A stretch of DNA of 64,000 bases from Paracamarosporium sp. OC-R06-R3 (lineage: Eukaryota > Ascomycota > Dothideomycetes > Pleosporales > Didymosphaeriaceae). The position numbers were made by a program, and so were the translations under genes. The DNA is taken from positions 124,001-188,000 of the forward strand of contig JACVRA010000189.1 of the NCBI GenBank assembly GCA_019828545.1. The letters are read 5' to 3'. The notes under the pieces were generated by a model. It saw nothing but the letters and a program-made list of their open reading frames with translations, was not told the DNA's origin and did no database searches. Below are positions 16,117 through 26,485 of the stretch, one piece after another. The stretch's first letter is position 1. Each line of letters begins with the position of its first letter.

Positions 16117-17696
16117 TGTGGAGGTGGAACAGACCAAGGCTCTCCTCGTTGATGACCGCGCCGGTGACAAAGTTTGAGTGGTTTTAAGTAGGTTGGTGTC
16201 TGAAGATCGATCAGTGACGTGGAGGTATCGTTTCGGAAGGTGCATGTGTGCCAAGAGAGGTCGAGTGAATGCTCGTGCGCACGCAGGATAGTCTAAGCTT
16301 AACCCTACTCTATTGTGAATGTTTAAATCTTGATTTGTAGCGCCAAGGGTCTTATCTTACTCTATGTCGATACCAAGACGGGTAGTTGAGGTCGGTTGGC
16401 TATCACGTGATGTGCGTTCATTCGGCGCAGGCTGCAGCTGTAATATAGACTACCGGATGGAATTTTATTAGTGGAGACAGTGTAGACCCCAGAGTCAAGT
16501 ATTCAAGTGTCAATATTTCTAGAAACAAGTCGCTATACGAACTAGTTCAATAGCTGATCGAGAAAAGACATCTTTTTCATGTCCAAGCGACTTAGAAGTT
16601 CGACACTGGCATTAACATACCATGCGCCAAGTAAGTGACATGTGATAGTCTAATGCTTTGTTAAAATTGATTGGTCGCCATCCTACAGTGTTTGCGGTGA
16701 GAGAAGCAATCACTTGAACCTCTGAATTATGACACTCGAGACAAACTGCCAGGTCTTTTCTTTCATAAGCCTACCAGCTCATCCTTGCGAGCCTTAGGTA
16801 TATCCAGTGTCATATGTATAAATACATCCCATGCTTAGTTTCCAGACTAAGATTATCGTGAATGGAGAGCACACAGCGAGTTTGTCGCGGTGAGGCAGAG
16901 CGGACAGGACGNNNNNNACGCAGTGGAAAAGTATGGGATTGAACTGAGGCTGTACTATCTAGGAGCTATCGAAGGTATAGGTACGCAAGAGTCAACAACG
17001 CTAGTCCTGGACAGCTAGAAAGTAAGTCGCAACCACGCCGCAGCAGAAGCAACTATCTTGCAGGGTAAGAGCCATAAACCGTGACAGAGTTTTATGGTCC
17101 CTATCTCAAGGTCCTCTCTAGTTGGCAAATAACGCCTCGTCTTGGTAAAGGATTGTTCGAGTGCTGAATTAAGTACGAAAAATGTATAGAAAACCAATTG
17201 TTGGCAAGTAGTGAGATATCTAGCAATTTGCAAACAAGAGCCCTCATAAGCACACCTCCAAGCAATCTTAGTGATACGCACAAACCTGAACGTTCATACA
17301 TTGAAATGCCTGAATTGTAGATATCTGAAATACTGAAGCTCGTGATATGTTCTCAAGAGCGTCTGTAGCTAGACTAAACCGATGCTTCTTTCTTCAGCAT
17401 CGAATTGCTCTTGCGCGATTCCTGAAAAGCATCGACGGTACCGTTCCCTTCCAGCTTGCCATTTTCGCCAATCCATGTATCACCCTCCTCGTAGCTACAC
17501 TCGGTAAACGGTAAACTATTTTAACCCGCCTACAATACACTTTGCAGGTTGAGCGTCCATTCACCGCGAAAGTCCGCCGATCTATATCTCTTGGCATTTC
17601 TAACCTGTTACTGCCGCAGCCAAGATCACGGTTATTTTGCTCACCCACTAGGAGAAAGCTTTACTACGCACGCTGAGCTGCAACGTATACCACAAG
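16117..17696. other. Intergenic spacer containing an assembly gap
   Basis: No supported gene. The sequence is AT-rich with scattered short frames. It serves as the divergent promoter region for the genes on either side and contains the N run listed separately. Confidence 0.5.
16912..16917. other. Assembly gap (six N)
   Basis: Six consecutive N. The true length of missing sequence is unknown, so spacing across 16911-16918 should not be trusted. Confidence 0.99.
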
Positions 17697-18969
17697 ATGA
17701 ATTTGATCGTTATCGTCGGCATAAACGGTCGGCAAGGCACATCCGTCGCAAACGCCGTTCTAAAAGAAGAGAATTACCGAGTGCGCGGCCTGACAAGCTC
17801 TCCCGATTGTCCCGCAAGCGAGAGATGGAAGGCGCTTGGGGTTGAGATACGAGAAGAGACTTTTGTCGACGAAGGGCACGTGCGGGACAGCTTCCGAGAT
17901 GCGACTACCATATTTGCGTCGACAAGCTACCACAAGATTTGCGTGGACCGTCGCGTAAAGTTGGCATACGATGTGGGCTTGATACCGTGTAGCGTGCCCG
18001 AGTTCGCTCTGGAAAAAGATTTCTACCGCGGACACCTACTCCTTGAAGCCGCTGCGGCTACTCGTGGGCTGCGACAATTAGTGTGGTCGACCATCCCCGT
18101 GACTCTTCCGGGAGCAGGATATGCAACTCACAAATCGCAGTGCAATTACACTACCCACCAGAGGCAAATCGAATATCTCGAGAACTTCTTGCCTAATCTG
18201 CTAAAGAAGACGGTTTTGTTGAAGCCTGGCCTGTGCATGGAGGATTATCAAATGACACTGCAAAACGTGAGTGCCAAAGTGGTTTACAGAGATAGAAATG
18301 ACGAAGCATACTAATTCTGGTTGTAGTGCCAATCTGGCACCTTATCATTTGGAATGACAGCACCCGCTCACCTTCTCTTGCACTGGATCAATATGAGCAA
18401 CGATTTCGGTATGAGCTTCTCCTACCGATTGTAGTGTATTCTTCTGACATAATATAGGCAATTACGTTCGCTCCCTGCTAAAACTTCCACCAACTTCTTT
18501 GCAAGTCGCAGCTTACTCTGATCGCATATCCGGCCAGGAGATCTGTGCTCTCATATCAAAGATCTCCGGCCTTGCCTGCGAGTATCGGCGATACACGATA
18601 AAAGAGATGGAGGCATTCGACAAAGACATTGTGTCCGATCTACTACCCCAACCCGCAGGTTCGGTTCTATATGACCCTAACGTCTTTACTCCCGCTTCTA
18701 TCGATTCAGCACTCGAGAAGTATGGTGACCCACTTCCACGGACTTCTTTCGAAGATTTTTTAAAGTCTACGCTGCCTAGATATCTAGCCCTAGGGACTAT
18801 AGTCAGTACGGAACGAACATCTTCTCTTGAAGCTGCAGCGCAGCCAGTTAAGAGGGGAAGGAAAGGTAGGGCGAAATTACACCAGGCATCGCAATCTGAC
18901 CGACGGCCTGGACAAGAGAATGCTACCTTCCAAGACGTCTTCATGGGATATCAGGCGAAGAAGGATTAA
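17697..18969 (+). CDS. NmrA-like Rossmann-fold protein
   Basis: Exons 17697-18266, 18327-18408 and 18458-18969 give 387 aa. The N-terminus MNLIVIVGINGRQGTSVANAVL is a beta-alpha-beta dinucleotide-binding fold with the NmrA/HSCARG-type glycine motif (G-x-N-G-x-Q-G). The next strand RVRGLTSSPDC fits NADP-sensing NmrA proteins. Family knowledge: NmrA-like proteins are redox or nitrogen sensors or atypical SDRs with NADPH-dependent roles. There is no classical SDR Tyr-x-x-x-Lys catalytic pair that I can place. The middle (QLVWSTIP, YTTHQRQIEYLEN) follows the usual layout where K or H replaces the SDR dyad. The C-terminus carries a basic extension (KRGRKGRAKLH) that is unusual. Branch sites ACTAAT and CTGAC precede the acceptors. 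Confidence 0.85.
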
Positions 18970-20598
18970 GAGGTATGACAAATGCATCGGTCTCCGATGA
19001 AAAACCAAGCTAGACACAAGTCTGTTGTGAAGACGCTCGAAACCACCCTAACATTATCTTAGAGGCTACTGCTGCGGTCGCGTCATCATGCAGGATTTGG
19101 GCAACTTGTTGGCGGGCATATGAACGGTGTTCGGAAGTTAGTTTCAGGTATAAAGATAAGGCGAAGAAATTGTTTGTGCCTGTCCACACGGCCACTTCCA
19201 GATGTGGGGGAAATACTTGGAAGGAATTTGTGTCGATCGTTTTGGCAGCCGAAAGTCATATCGGGTCTTCTTTCATTGATTTGTGATTGTACGTGCGCAT
19301 TGTCCAGGAAAGAATTTGTGAGTCGTTGCGGCACAGTCTGACGAGTCAGGATATGATGCAGTGTAAAAGAGGAAGGACAAATGGTCGTGACGATCCTCAA
19401 TAATATGCGGTACGTCCGCGATTTTGGTGTTTGTACAACCTCTGCCCAGAATTCAGTCCGCATGATCATATATATGCTCTCTTCTCCACATTCCAACGCT
19501 CAAAATATGTTGCTATTTTCAGCGAACGTGAACAAGCAAACACACACTGCCCAACTTCGCGAATGTCATTATGGATGCCTTGCACTACGATCATGCAATC
19601 CACCGCCTTCCTTATTTGTTCAAGACATTTGCCACCAATGCCTGTATGTCGCACCGGACGGGCAATTATATCATAGCCTGTCGCACAAGCGGGGCGAAGC
19701 AAACTCCTGAAAGCGAAGAATTACAACAAGCGATACTAGACAATACTGTGTAAGATGGCTTGCCTGTGGACGTTACTCGGTCGTGTAGCAGCAACCCCTA
19801 CGAAACAATCGGAAAATGAGGAACGGACAGAGGATAGCCTTAAAAGTTACACTTTCCAACCGTCAGTCACAGCCTCGTCGAGGGCCGCGACACAGCATAT
19901 ACAACTTGCACCAAATATAGACTGTTCGATGCAGCGGATGTGATTGTCCTGCAGCTCTCCGCATACGCATACATGCGTGCCCCTGAGTCAGTTCCCGATC
20001 AGAAAAAATGGCCCCAAGCTTATGTGTCACGTGACAGCGCCCAAAATAACCATCAACGATCATACGCCCCAGCCCCATCCGCGAACAAATCACGTACTTC
20101 CTTGTAGATGCTTTGTACGTCTTACACTCTTCGTTCAATAAAACTACGGACTATCCAAGGCTGTTTTCATCATGCATCTCCACGGTGCTGCTTGCACGAC
20201 AGAAAGACAAGGATGAATTGTTGGAGACAGCACATCATGGCGAACCTGCTACGCCGCACCCCCACTTCAAACTGAAAAGGCTCAGGATGCTGCGGTTTGA
20301 AAAAATTGATTGATATATAACGGAGTGCCCATCATCCGTATGGCTACGACTTGTCTACTACAGCAACAGCACAAGCGACTTAAGTGTTAGGCATCGGTAG
20401 ATTGGTTCGCACGGTTTCACGTAACCCATTTGCTAAGTGTACCTTGCGTAGACTTATTTCGCCCCTTCATTTCCGAACTCCAGGCCTCGTGTATTCAGAT
20501 TTACTATATATCTTACTGTACCGCATATAGAACCGCTCTACGACCATTCGACTACACGTACACACTTCTTCAGCACCTCATCACCTTGAATAGACACG
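18970..20598. other. Intergenic, no supported gene
   Basis: Only short frames without splice partners. A 60-codon plus frame at 19571-19753 (MDALHYDHAIHRL...) is the most protein-like, but nothing supports it. The last 200 nt form the promoter of the secreted protein at 20599. Confidence 0.4.
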
Positions 20599-21590
20599 AT
20601 GCAACTCCTAGTATTACTTTCCACAATGACAGCATTGATTGCTAAAACTAGTAAGTCCCGCTTGCCGATCAATCTCAAATGATCAAGGGCAGCTAATGTA
20701 GATCAACAGTTTCCGCTGTCCAACCAAACCTAGGATATACAGAACTGTACAAGCTTCAAGAGCAGTTCTTTAATAGCTTTCAGTACCCGAATAATGTAAA
20801 AGAAGCTGAGAGCATCAATTCTACAGTGTTCTCAGAGGATGTAGGCATCAATGATTTGCTTGTGTTCCTACATGGTACATTCTTTCCAATCACATTACTA
20901 ACAAAGTTTCAGGTCCAAGGTCGGGTGTCTGATACCCGCAACTTCGTCGGACGCGAGCTGAACACCGAATATATCTTCGGCCTCTTCACACCCAGCGAAT
21001 CGGTCAGCATCATTGGCAGGCCAGTTGGGCCTTTTGAGATCATTCAGTTCACTGCCAACCAGAATATTGCTTCGGGAACAACCCGCATCAATTTCACCTT
21101 CCCCTCGTTCGGCAACATGTCTTTACCGGTGACGATTGATACGTGGATGACCTACAACGAGGCCAAAGAGATCACACAATACGACGTCGTCTTCCGTTGG
21201 TTCGGCAACCTCATGCAAGTGTTACTCGGTACGATTGATCCTGACCCCGTCAAAGCACAAGCAGCCGCTACACGCATCCTTGCAAATTCCGTCTGTTCAA
21301 CACATTCCAAGTACTGCACCGGGGATAACGCACAGTACGATTCCGCTGAAGAGTGCTACAAATTCTTGACCGAAGACACTCGTTTCGGTCAAAGCTTTGA
21401 GTTGGGTATGGACACACTTTTATGTCGTAATGTGCATGAGATCATGATCAAGTTCCGACCGGATGTGCATTGTCCTCATATCGGAAAGATGGGCGGTGGG
21501 CAGTGCACGGATGATTATACGTATGCGCAAAAGGTCAATGAGGCGTATTTCACGAATGCACCTTGGATCCCTACTGCTGCGAACTCCTAA
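20599..21590 (+). CDS. Secreted protein of an uncharacterised conserved fungal family
   Basis: Exons 20599-20650, 20710-20840 and 20913-21590 give 286 aa. It starts MQLLVLLSTMTALIAKT, a signal peptide. The mature part has a nuclear-transport-factor-2-like feel (GRELNTEYIFGLFTP, FPSFGNMSLPVTIDTWMTYN, ITQYDVVFRWF). The C-terminal half has paired cysteines (SVCSTHSKYC, SAEECYKFL, LLCRNVHE) and ends in the highly characteristic DVHCPHIGKMGGGQCTDD. I recall this motif from many basidiomycete and ascomycete hypothetical secreted proteins, but no function is known to me. Intron 2 (20841-20912) is chosen because it removes a hydrophobic run, has a TTACTAAC branch site and TTTCAG acceptor, and rejoins as FSEDVQGRV. 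Read-through is the alternative. Confidence 0.85.
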
Positions 21591-22096
21591 AGTAACGCGT
21601 AATAGACTAGCTCGGGCTAGATCTAGGATGTATTGGTATCGATTCGATTTCTGCAAACAAGGAGAGACTTTCAATAAAGTATTACGCAATTCCTACGAAA
21701 TAGAACGAGTTTCATAATTCTTGGTGAATGATTGGTAGTCTATTACATAACACGAATGATAGATATTCATCCATTATCGTTAACGTAGCGGTCCTTCGTG
21801 TGCAATTACTCTCCACCAGTACCCCTCGTTTCATTTCCAAATTAGAAGCTTCATACTATTTATGCTTTTAGATAAGCATATAGTTATAGCAAGTCTAGGG
21901 GAATAACTAGCTCTAATATATGAGCTGTATTATTGAATATAGTGTTCAAAGTGCACGACGGCAGGAATCATGGACAAAAGCAGTTCTCGCAAAGAATAAG
22001 TTAGGACAGGAGCTCTACGATAGGTTATGTAAAACTAATTTACTATAACTACACAGGTTCTGCTATAAACGCTTTAGCCGTGCAGTATTCTCGCAT
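21591..22096. other. AT-rich convergent spacer
   Basis: No gene. About 21700-22060 is distinctly AT-rich with many TATA-like words. Both flanking genes end here. Confidence 0.5.
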
Positions 22097-23259
22097 TTAT
22101 TCGATCTTCCCTGTTTCTTTCTCCTCATTTGCCACCAGTGTCCATTCTCTCCATAGCCACATAGTCCCGAAACTCGCTCCAGTCCCAAAGACACATGCCA
22201 ACGCCACACTGGACACCAGAACACCTACAATGTTCGATTTGTCATTTCTTCGCAAGTCCATAGCAACCCAAAGTACCGAGCTTCCGAAAATGAACAGCTG
22301 ATCAAACTGTAGAATGCGCCTCATGCGCAAAACCCATGTATCTTCAGTCAATGGTTGCGGAAAAAAGACGGTAGACAGAGGATGTGGGCAGTACAGCAGG
22401 GTGTATGTCCAGAAGAATATTCCAAGACCAATGAACGGTGCAATAACAAGTGCAGTTCTGGTACGGTAGCTCATGCTACTATGAAATGTCGGGAGCTTGA
22501 CGAATCTTCCAAGCAGTGTAATCGCGTACCAAGATAGAGTGATTCGTACTGAGTAGAGTTGCCAGAACCAAGTCCACCAATGCCGGGCTTCGAGGGTAGT
22601 GTCAAACATCAATCCAACAACGGGAACCACATGAAAGGGTACCATAAGAAGCGCCCAGATTGTGGACCCTTTGAGGTCAATCTTGCGTTCAGAAATAGGC
22701 CAAGACCGTAGCGGTGGAGTGAAGGCAATGTGAGCAAAGTAGTAAATGGGGATGATGACACCTCCGCCACCAAATTGCGCAATGAGAGCGAAGATACCCG
22801 GACTAGGATCCAAATTAGAACAAGAACCAGGTTTCGCGCGGTCAAACCACAATTATTTATCATCTCATATCGATCGATAGGGATTAAAACTTACTAATAA
22901 ACTGGGCCCCCTCTGACCCCTCTCCTAAAACTCTCGCACCCCCAGATCATATAAAACACTCCCGGGTCTGATATCAAGAAGTTTATTATCTGCCACCTAC
23001 TGACATCGTCGTATCCGAAACTGCTCGGCGCGAAGCCCGGTGTTATTTCGCGAATCACAACATCCAGGGGACGAACCCAATGGAAGGTGTCTAGAATCGG
23101 CAGTTTATTATTAGACCACTCAATGAAACCGGTGGCTGTTGGTGAGGGGAAGTCGAGGATCAGACTGATCATGTCCATCAAATAAAAGCATGCTACGCTA
23201 AGAAAGATGAAGATTGAGGCTTGTAAAGCCCCGGAACAAGGGGAAGGGGCGGAAGGCAT
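22097..23259 (-). CDS. Seven-helix integral membrane protein, unknown function
   Basis: Exons 23259-22895 and 22802-22097 give 356 aa. Hydrophobic segments include ASIFIFLSVACFYLMDMI, IFALIAQFGGGGVIIPIYYF, TIWALLMVPFHVVPVVGLMF, VRITLSWYAITLLG, ALVIAPFIGLGIFFWTY, LFIFGSSVLWVAMDL and VLVSSVALACVFGTGASFG: seven predicted helices with a short cytosolic C-terminus. The GGGVI-x-P-I-Y-Y-F helix and the preceding DPGVFYMIW are reminiscent of a fungal family of polytopic proteins sometimes found in terpenoid clusters (PaxA/AtmA-like), but I cannot confirm that. There are no other biosynthetic genes nearby, so a cluster role is not supported. Confidence 0.7.
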
Positions 23260-23739
23260 CGCTCTGAACGAAATACAACGCGGAAATCATAAACAGAGAA
23301 TTCGAGCAGATATAAAGAAGATTGAGACGAGGAGTAAAGTTGTCGTGCGTAAGCGCGGTAATTCAAACTCATACTAACCTCTAAAGGTTAATATATTGGC
23401 GAATTTGGCCGCTATGTCCATAAGTAGACTAGACTCCGTTGAACGAAATCCTTCGTGTATGGGGCTATTCTTGCTTTAGATATGTGCTTGAATCGACCGC
23501 ACAAAGCTTTCGCCGACAGGGACGGATCGTGGTACCTATACTAGCGCTTAAGGCTTAGGGACTAACGGGCCGTGCTTTAACCGACTAAATGGACGCTGCC
23601 CTCACGGACGCGCCGCCGCGTAGAAAAGCCCGCGCGGGATCTTAGTCCACACAACAGTGCATGTAGCCCGAAATTCGGTTTCCAAGGTCAAGATTCCAAT
23701 TTTAGCTAGGAAGAAATAATAGGTCTGGAATAGGGCTAC
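23260..23739. other. Intergenic with a GC-rich island
   Basis: No gene. About 23590-23645 is a GC-rich island (GACGCGCCGCCGCG and CCCGCGCGGG) in otherwise AT-rich sequence. The right end is 3' of the methyltransferase gene. Confidence 0.45.
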
Positions 23740-24909
23740 TTATCGCCCTTTGCGCTTCTTCCAACCACCATTCTGAGCCTTGGTAAAGTCCTGCCTCTCC
23801 AACGCACCAGCCTGAATCTTCCAAACAGGAGTCGCCAACTTAACAAGTATAGGACCAAACTCATCCAACACTCTTTCGACAACTTCATCATTCGTTTCCG
23901 GATCCCTTTCTCCCGTTCCTTCATCACCGCCGAATGTGGCACGAAACCAACTCTTCTTCCAGTCTTCCAACGCAGCCTTTGCGCTCTCAGCCTCTGGTTG
24001 TACATTTTTTGCCACGAGGTAGAAAGTTGATCGAATGGCGTGTTTTCTATACGGCTTGAATAATCGGATATTTGCAAATGAATTGAACTGGTGCAGTAGA
24101 TGTACTATATCCCAGGCATCTGGTCTGCGAAGTAAGACAACCATTGTTCCTCCTGGAATAATGCGCTGCATAGCTAGGATGAGCTGCGATCTCGTCAGAC
24201 GCATTCGTTCCAATTTTGGTCCATAATCGGATCGCGCGTGACTCCTGAGAACGGCACCCCCACAGAAAATGAGCTGGAAGCGTTGATCGACGAAGGGGCG
24301 CTCAGCCAGGAAGAGTGAGTGATTAGGGTGACTCGTTGGAATGGTCTCAACACCAAACTCGCTCGCGAGCATGGTGATGTCCATAAATTTAACGTGTTCG
24401 GTAGGCAGTGTGATCCAGTTTTTATAACCGCCAATTTCGGGAGGGAGAGTGATACCGTAGGCGATTGCGTTCGGGTTAGATTTCAAGGTGCCCCATGTGA
24501 AACCGCCTGGTGCCATGCATAAATCCAAGGACTGAAAGGATTGCACACCAAGGTCTCCTGGGGTCATAGCACTTGTCTTCGCCTGCATTTCCTCCGCGAT
24601 TTGTTTTGACATGTCATAGAATGCTCGCGCTTCATCCTCAGTGGCTTTGTCCGATTGTTCACGTCGATTCTTCCAGTAACGGTCTCCTTCTGGATCGTCC
24701 CAACCCTAAAATAGTATTAATAAGTAGTTATAATTCATACAAATCGCCAGTGCAGCTACCTTTTCCCTAGCTGCCTCAACCCGTAGGTACATTGGACTGT
24801 TCTTAGCTAGATATTCTGCCAAGATTTTGTCTGGGCCAGTCCTGGGACCATGGATTTGAGGCCTATCCAATTTCGATAGACTGGGTATGTCTCGTCGTAG
24901 TTCCGACAT
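23740..24909 (-). CDS. FtsJ/RrmJ-fold SAM methyltransferase, catalytic residues altered
   Basis: Exons 24909-24760 and 24705-23740 give 371 aa. SAM-binding motif I is LDLCMAPGGFTWGTL. Later strands are FQLIFCGGAVLRSH and IPGGTMVVLLRRPDAWD, followed by the conserved RLFKPYRKHAIRSTFYLVA. This matches a fungal FtsJ-like family. In such enzymes the motif after strand 4 normally reads C-D-G and a Lys follows the VVLL strand. Here they are C-G-G and L-R-R, so two members of the K-D-K-E tetrad may be missing. The family methylates ribose 2'-OH of RNA. Whether this protein is active is doubtful. The C-terminus ends in KKRKGR, a possible nuclear signal. Confidence 0.85.
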
Positions 24910-25108
24910 GTCAAACGTGCAAGAATCTTCCTGACGCTAGAGGAAGTAATCGGTGTGAAGAAAGTAGGAATCTAGAAGTATGTAGCTTTCTATTTAAAAG
25001 CTGGTGAATCACTCGACGGGCTGTTTAGGTCTCTATAAATATCCCGAGAGTTTGTTCAATCGCAAAGATTGAGTGATACGATAGCGTTTTATAAAGTCGA
25101 GCTTTCGA

Positions 25109-25174
25109 GCAGTATCCAGGGGTTGGTATTGCAGCCTTCGCGCAGTATCCAGGGGTTGGTGTTACAGCCTTCAC
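25109..25174. repeat. Two-copy 33-nt tandem direct repeat
   Basis: Units 25109-25141 and 25142-25174 begin GCAGTATCCAGGGGTTGGT and differ at three positions, all transitions. The length is a multiple of three and on the minus strand it reads KAVTPTPGYCA / KAAIPTPGYCS in a 93-codon frame (25025-25306). Confidence 0.85.
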
Positions 25175-25705
25175 GTTTGAGACGTTGCCCGGTGTCTCTA
25201 ATACGTGGCGCCATTTACGTTGATTTCTATTATCATGACGAAATGGTCGATGCATTTGCCCTGTCGTGTAACCACGACTTTTGAATTGCATACCTCTACT
25301 TTTCACACTGACACTTCGAAGCTAATGTTTAACATACAATAAAGAATGAGTGCATGGTCGTATGGCTTATCATTGCAGAGTTGAGGGTGGCATTGCGGAT
25401 CATTTCACCGCGCACTCGGTGCTAAGACGCCTCTGGGGTGACATCGAGTCACGCATGCCGATACCTAATTCCCTTAGTAAGCACTCACGAAAACTCGTCC
25501 TCTCTATGTGCAATCTCTTTCCATACTAAAACGGTGGCGAGTAGTCTCTCAAAATTGTTCCAACGAATGGCCTCCCTATTGATGCAAATTGAATTAAAGG
25601 TGGGGTCATCCTCAAAATGCGTGCGATAATGCACAGAAACTCTAGATCCAGTCTATTAAGCGATACATTGCAAATGCTCCAAGGGATATCCCTAAGGGGA
25701 GGAAG

Positions 25706-25960
25706 TCATAACACACTGCCTAGGCCACGGACAAGATCCTTCAGGTCAGCATCTAACATATAAGCTCCACCGCCATTTCGTAAGTCGCCTAAGAAGAAGA
25801 CAGTACCCCGGGCGAAGGATTGTGTGGCTGTCGAAGTGAACAATTGGATGATTGAGCGTGCCACTTGCGGAGTCGCCGCGCAGCAATCCATACTATCTAA
25901 GCAGGCTGTAGCAATCATCTTTCCAGGGTCGTAATCGAGATCCACCAAAAGGAAAATCAT
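25706..25960 (-). CDS. Possible small ORF, 84 aa, unsupported
   Basis: ATG at 25960 to stop at 25706. The product starts MIFLLVDLDYDPGKMIATA, contains a CLDSMDCC cluster and a SIIQLFTSTATQSFARGTVFF stretch, and has believable composition. There is no signal peptide, no recognised motif and no partner exon. It could be a relic of a larger gene. Confidence 0.2.
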   Translation of the reverse strand: MIFLLVDLDYDPGKMIATACLDSMDCCAATPQVARSIIQLFTSTATQSFARGTVFFLGDLRNGGGAYMLDADLKDLVRGLGSVL

Positions 25961-26485
25961 GAAGGTACTAAAAACACAAGCTGAACTCAGAAACAGAAAG
26001 CTTGGTACAAATGCGAATCAATGAAGGCAGACCACATCGTGCCGACGTCGTGCTCACGGGGCCGTGTGCTGACCTAGGAAAAACTGCTTCTGACAGCGAT
26101 TCCGTTCAAGGCTTTTTGCGAACTCCAGATGAATTCTCGACACGCGCTCGCATTGACCGGCTCTAACCCGAGAGTACGGCAACGAATGATTCTCGACCTC
26201 TTATTAGATTACGAGAGGTAAGGAAAAATATGTGGACGATCGGGTTGGTGCGCTTGCTACGTGCCCCGCATCACGACTTCCTTTTTAGCTTGACCGGTTC
26301 CCAAGGCATATCAAGACAGCGAACGAAGCTGTCTTGACCATGCAACAAATATCAGCCTGCCTTAGGAACTTATTAGCGTGATCAACGGGTGATAAAGGAC
26401 AAGCAGATATCAAGGGATCTTCCCGGTAGGCTTACCCTGCCCTGAGCGACTAAAGTTTTGCTGCTTTTCCCTTTCAAGCCACGTC

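Larger units (their letters stand above)
24910..26485. other. Long intergenic region
   Basis: No confident gene. It contains a two-copy 33-nt tandem repeat (25109-25174) and an 84-codon minus frame (25706-25960), both listed separately. The rest shows nothing I can name. Confidence 0.45.

Noticed and set aside
16922..16960. GGGATTGAACT-like word resembling a tRNA B box next to the N run
   Set aside because: I could not fold a cloverleaf or find a matching A box; the gap may hide part of it, but nothing supports a tRNA.
20880..20912. Short 38-nt intron starting GTACAT at 20875
   Set aside because: Splicing there gives an immediate stop; a donor at 20841 with the same acceptor keeps the frame and restores the family sequence.
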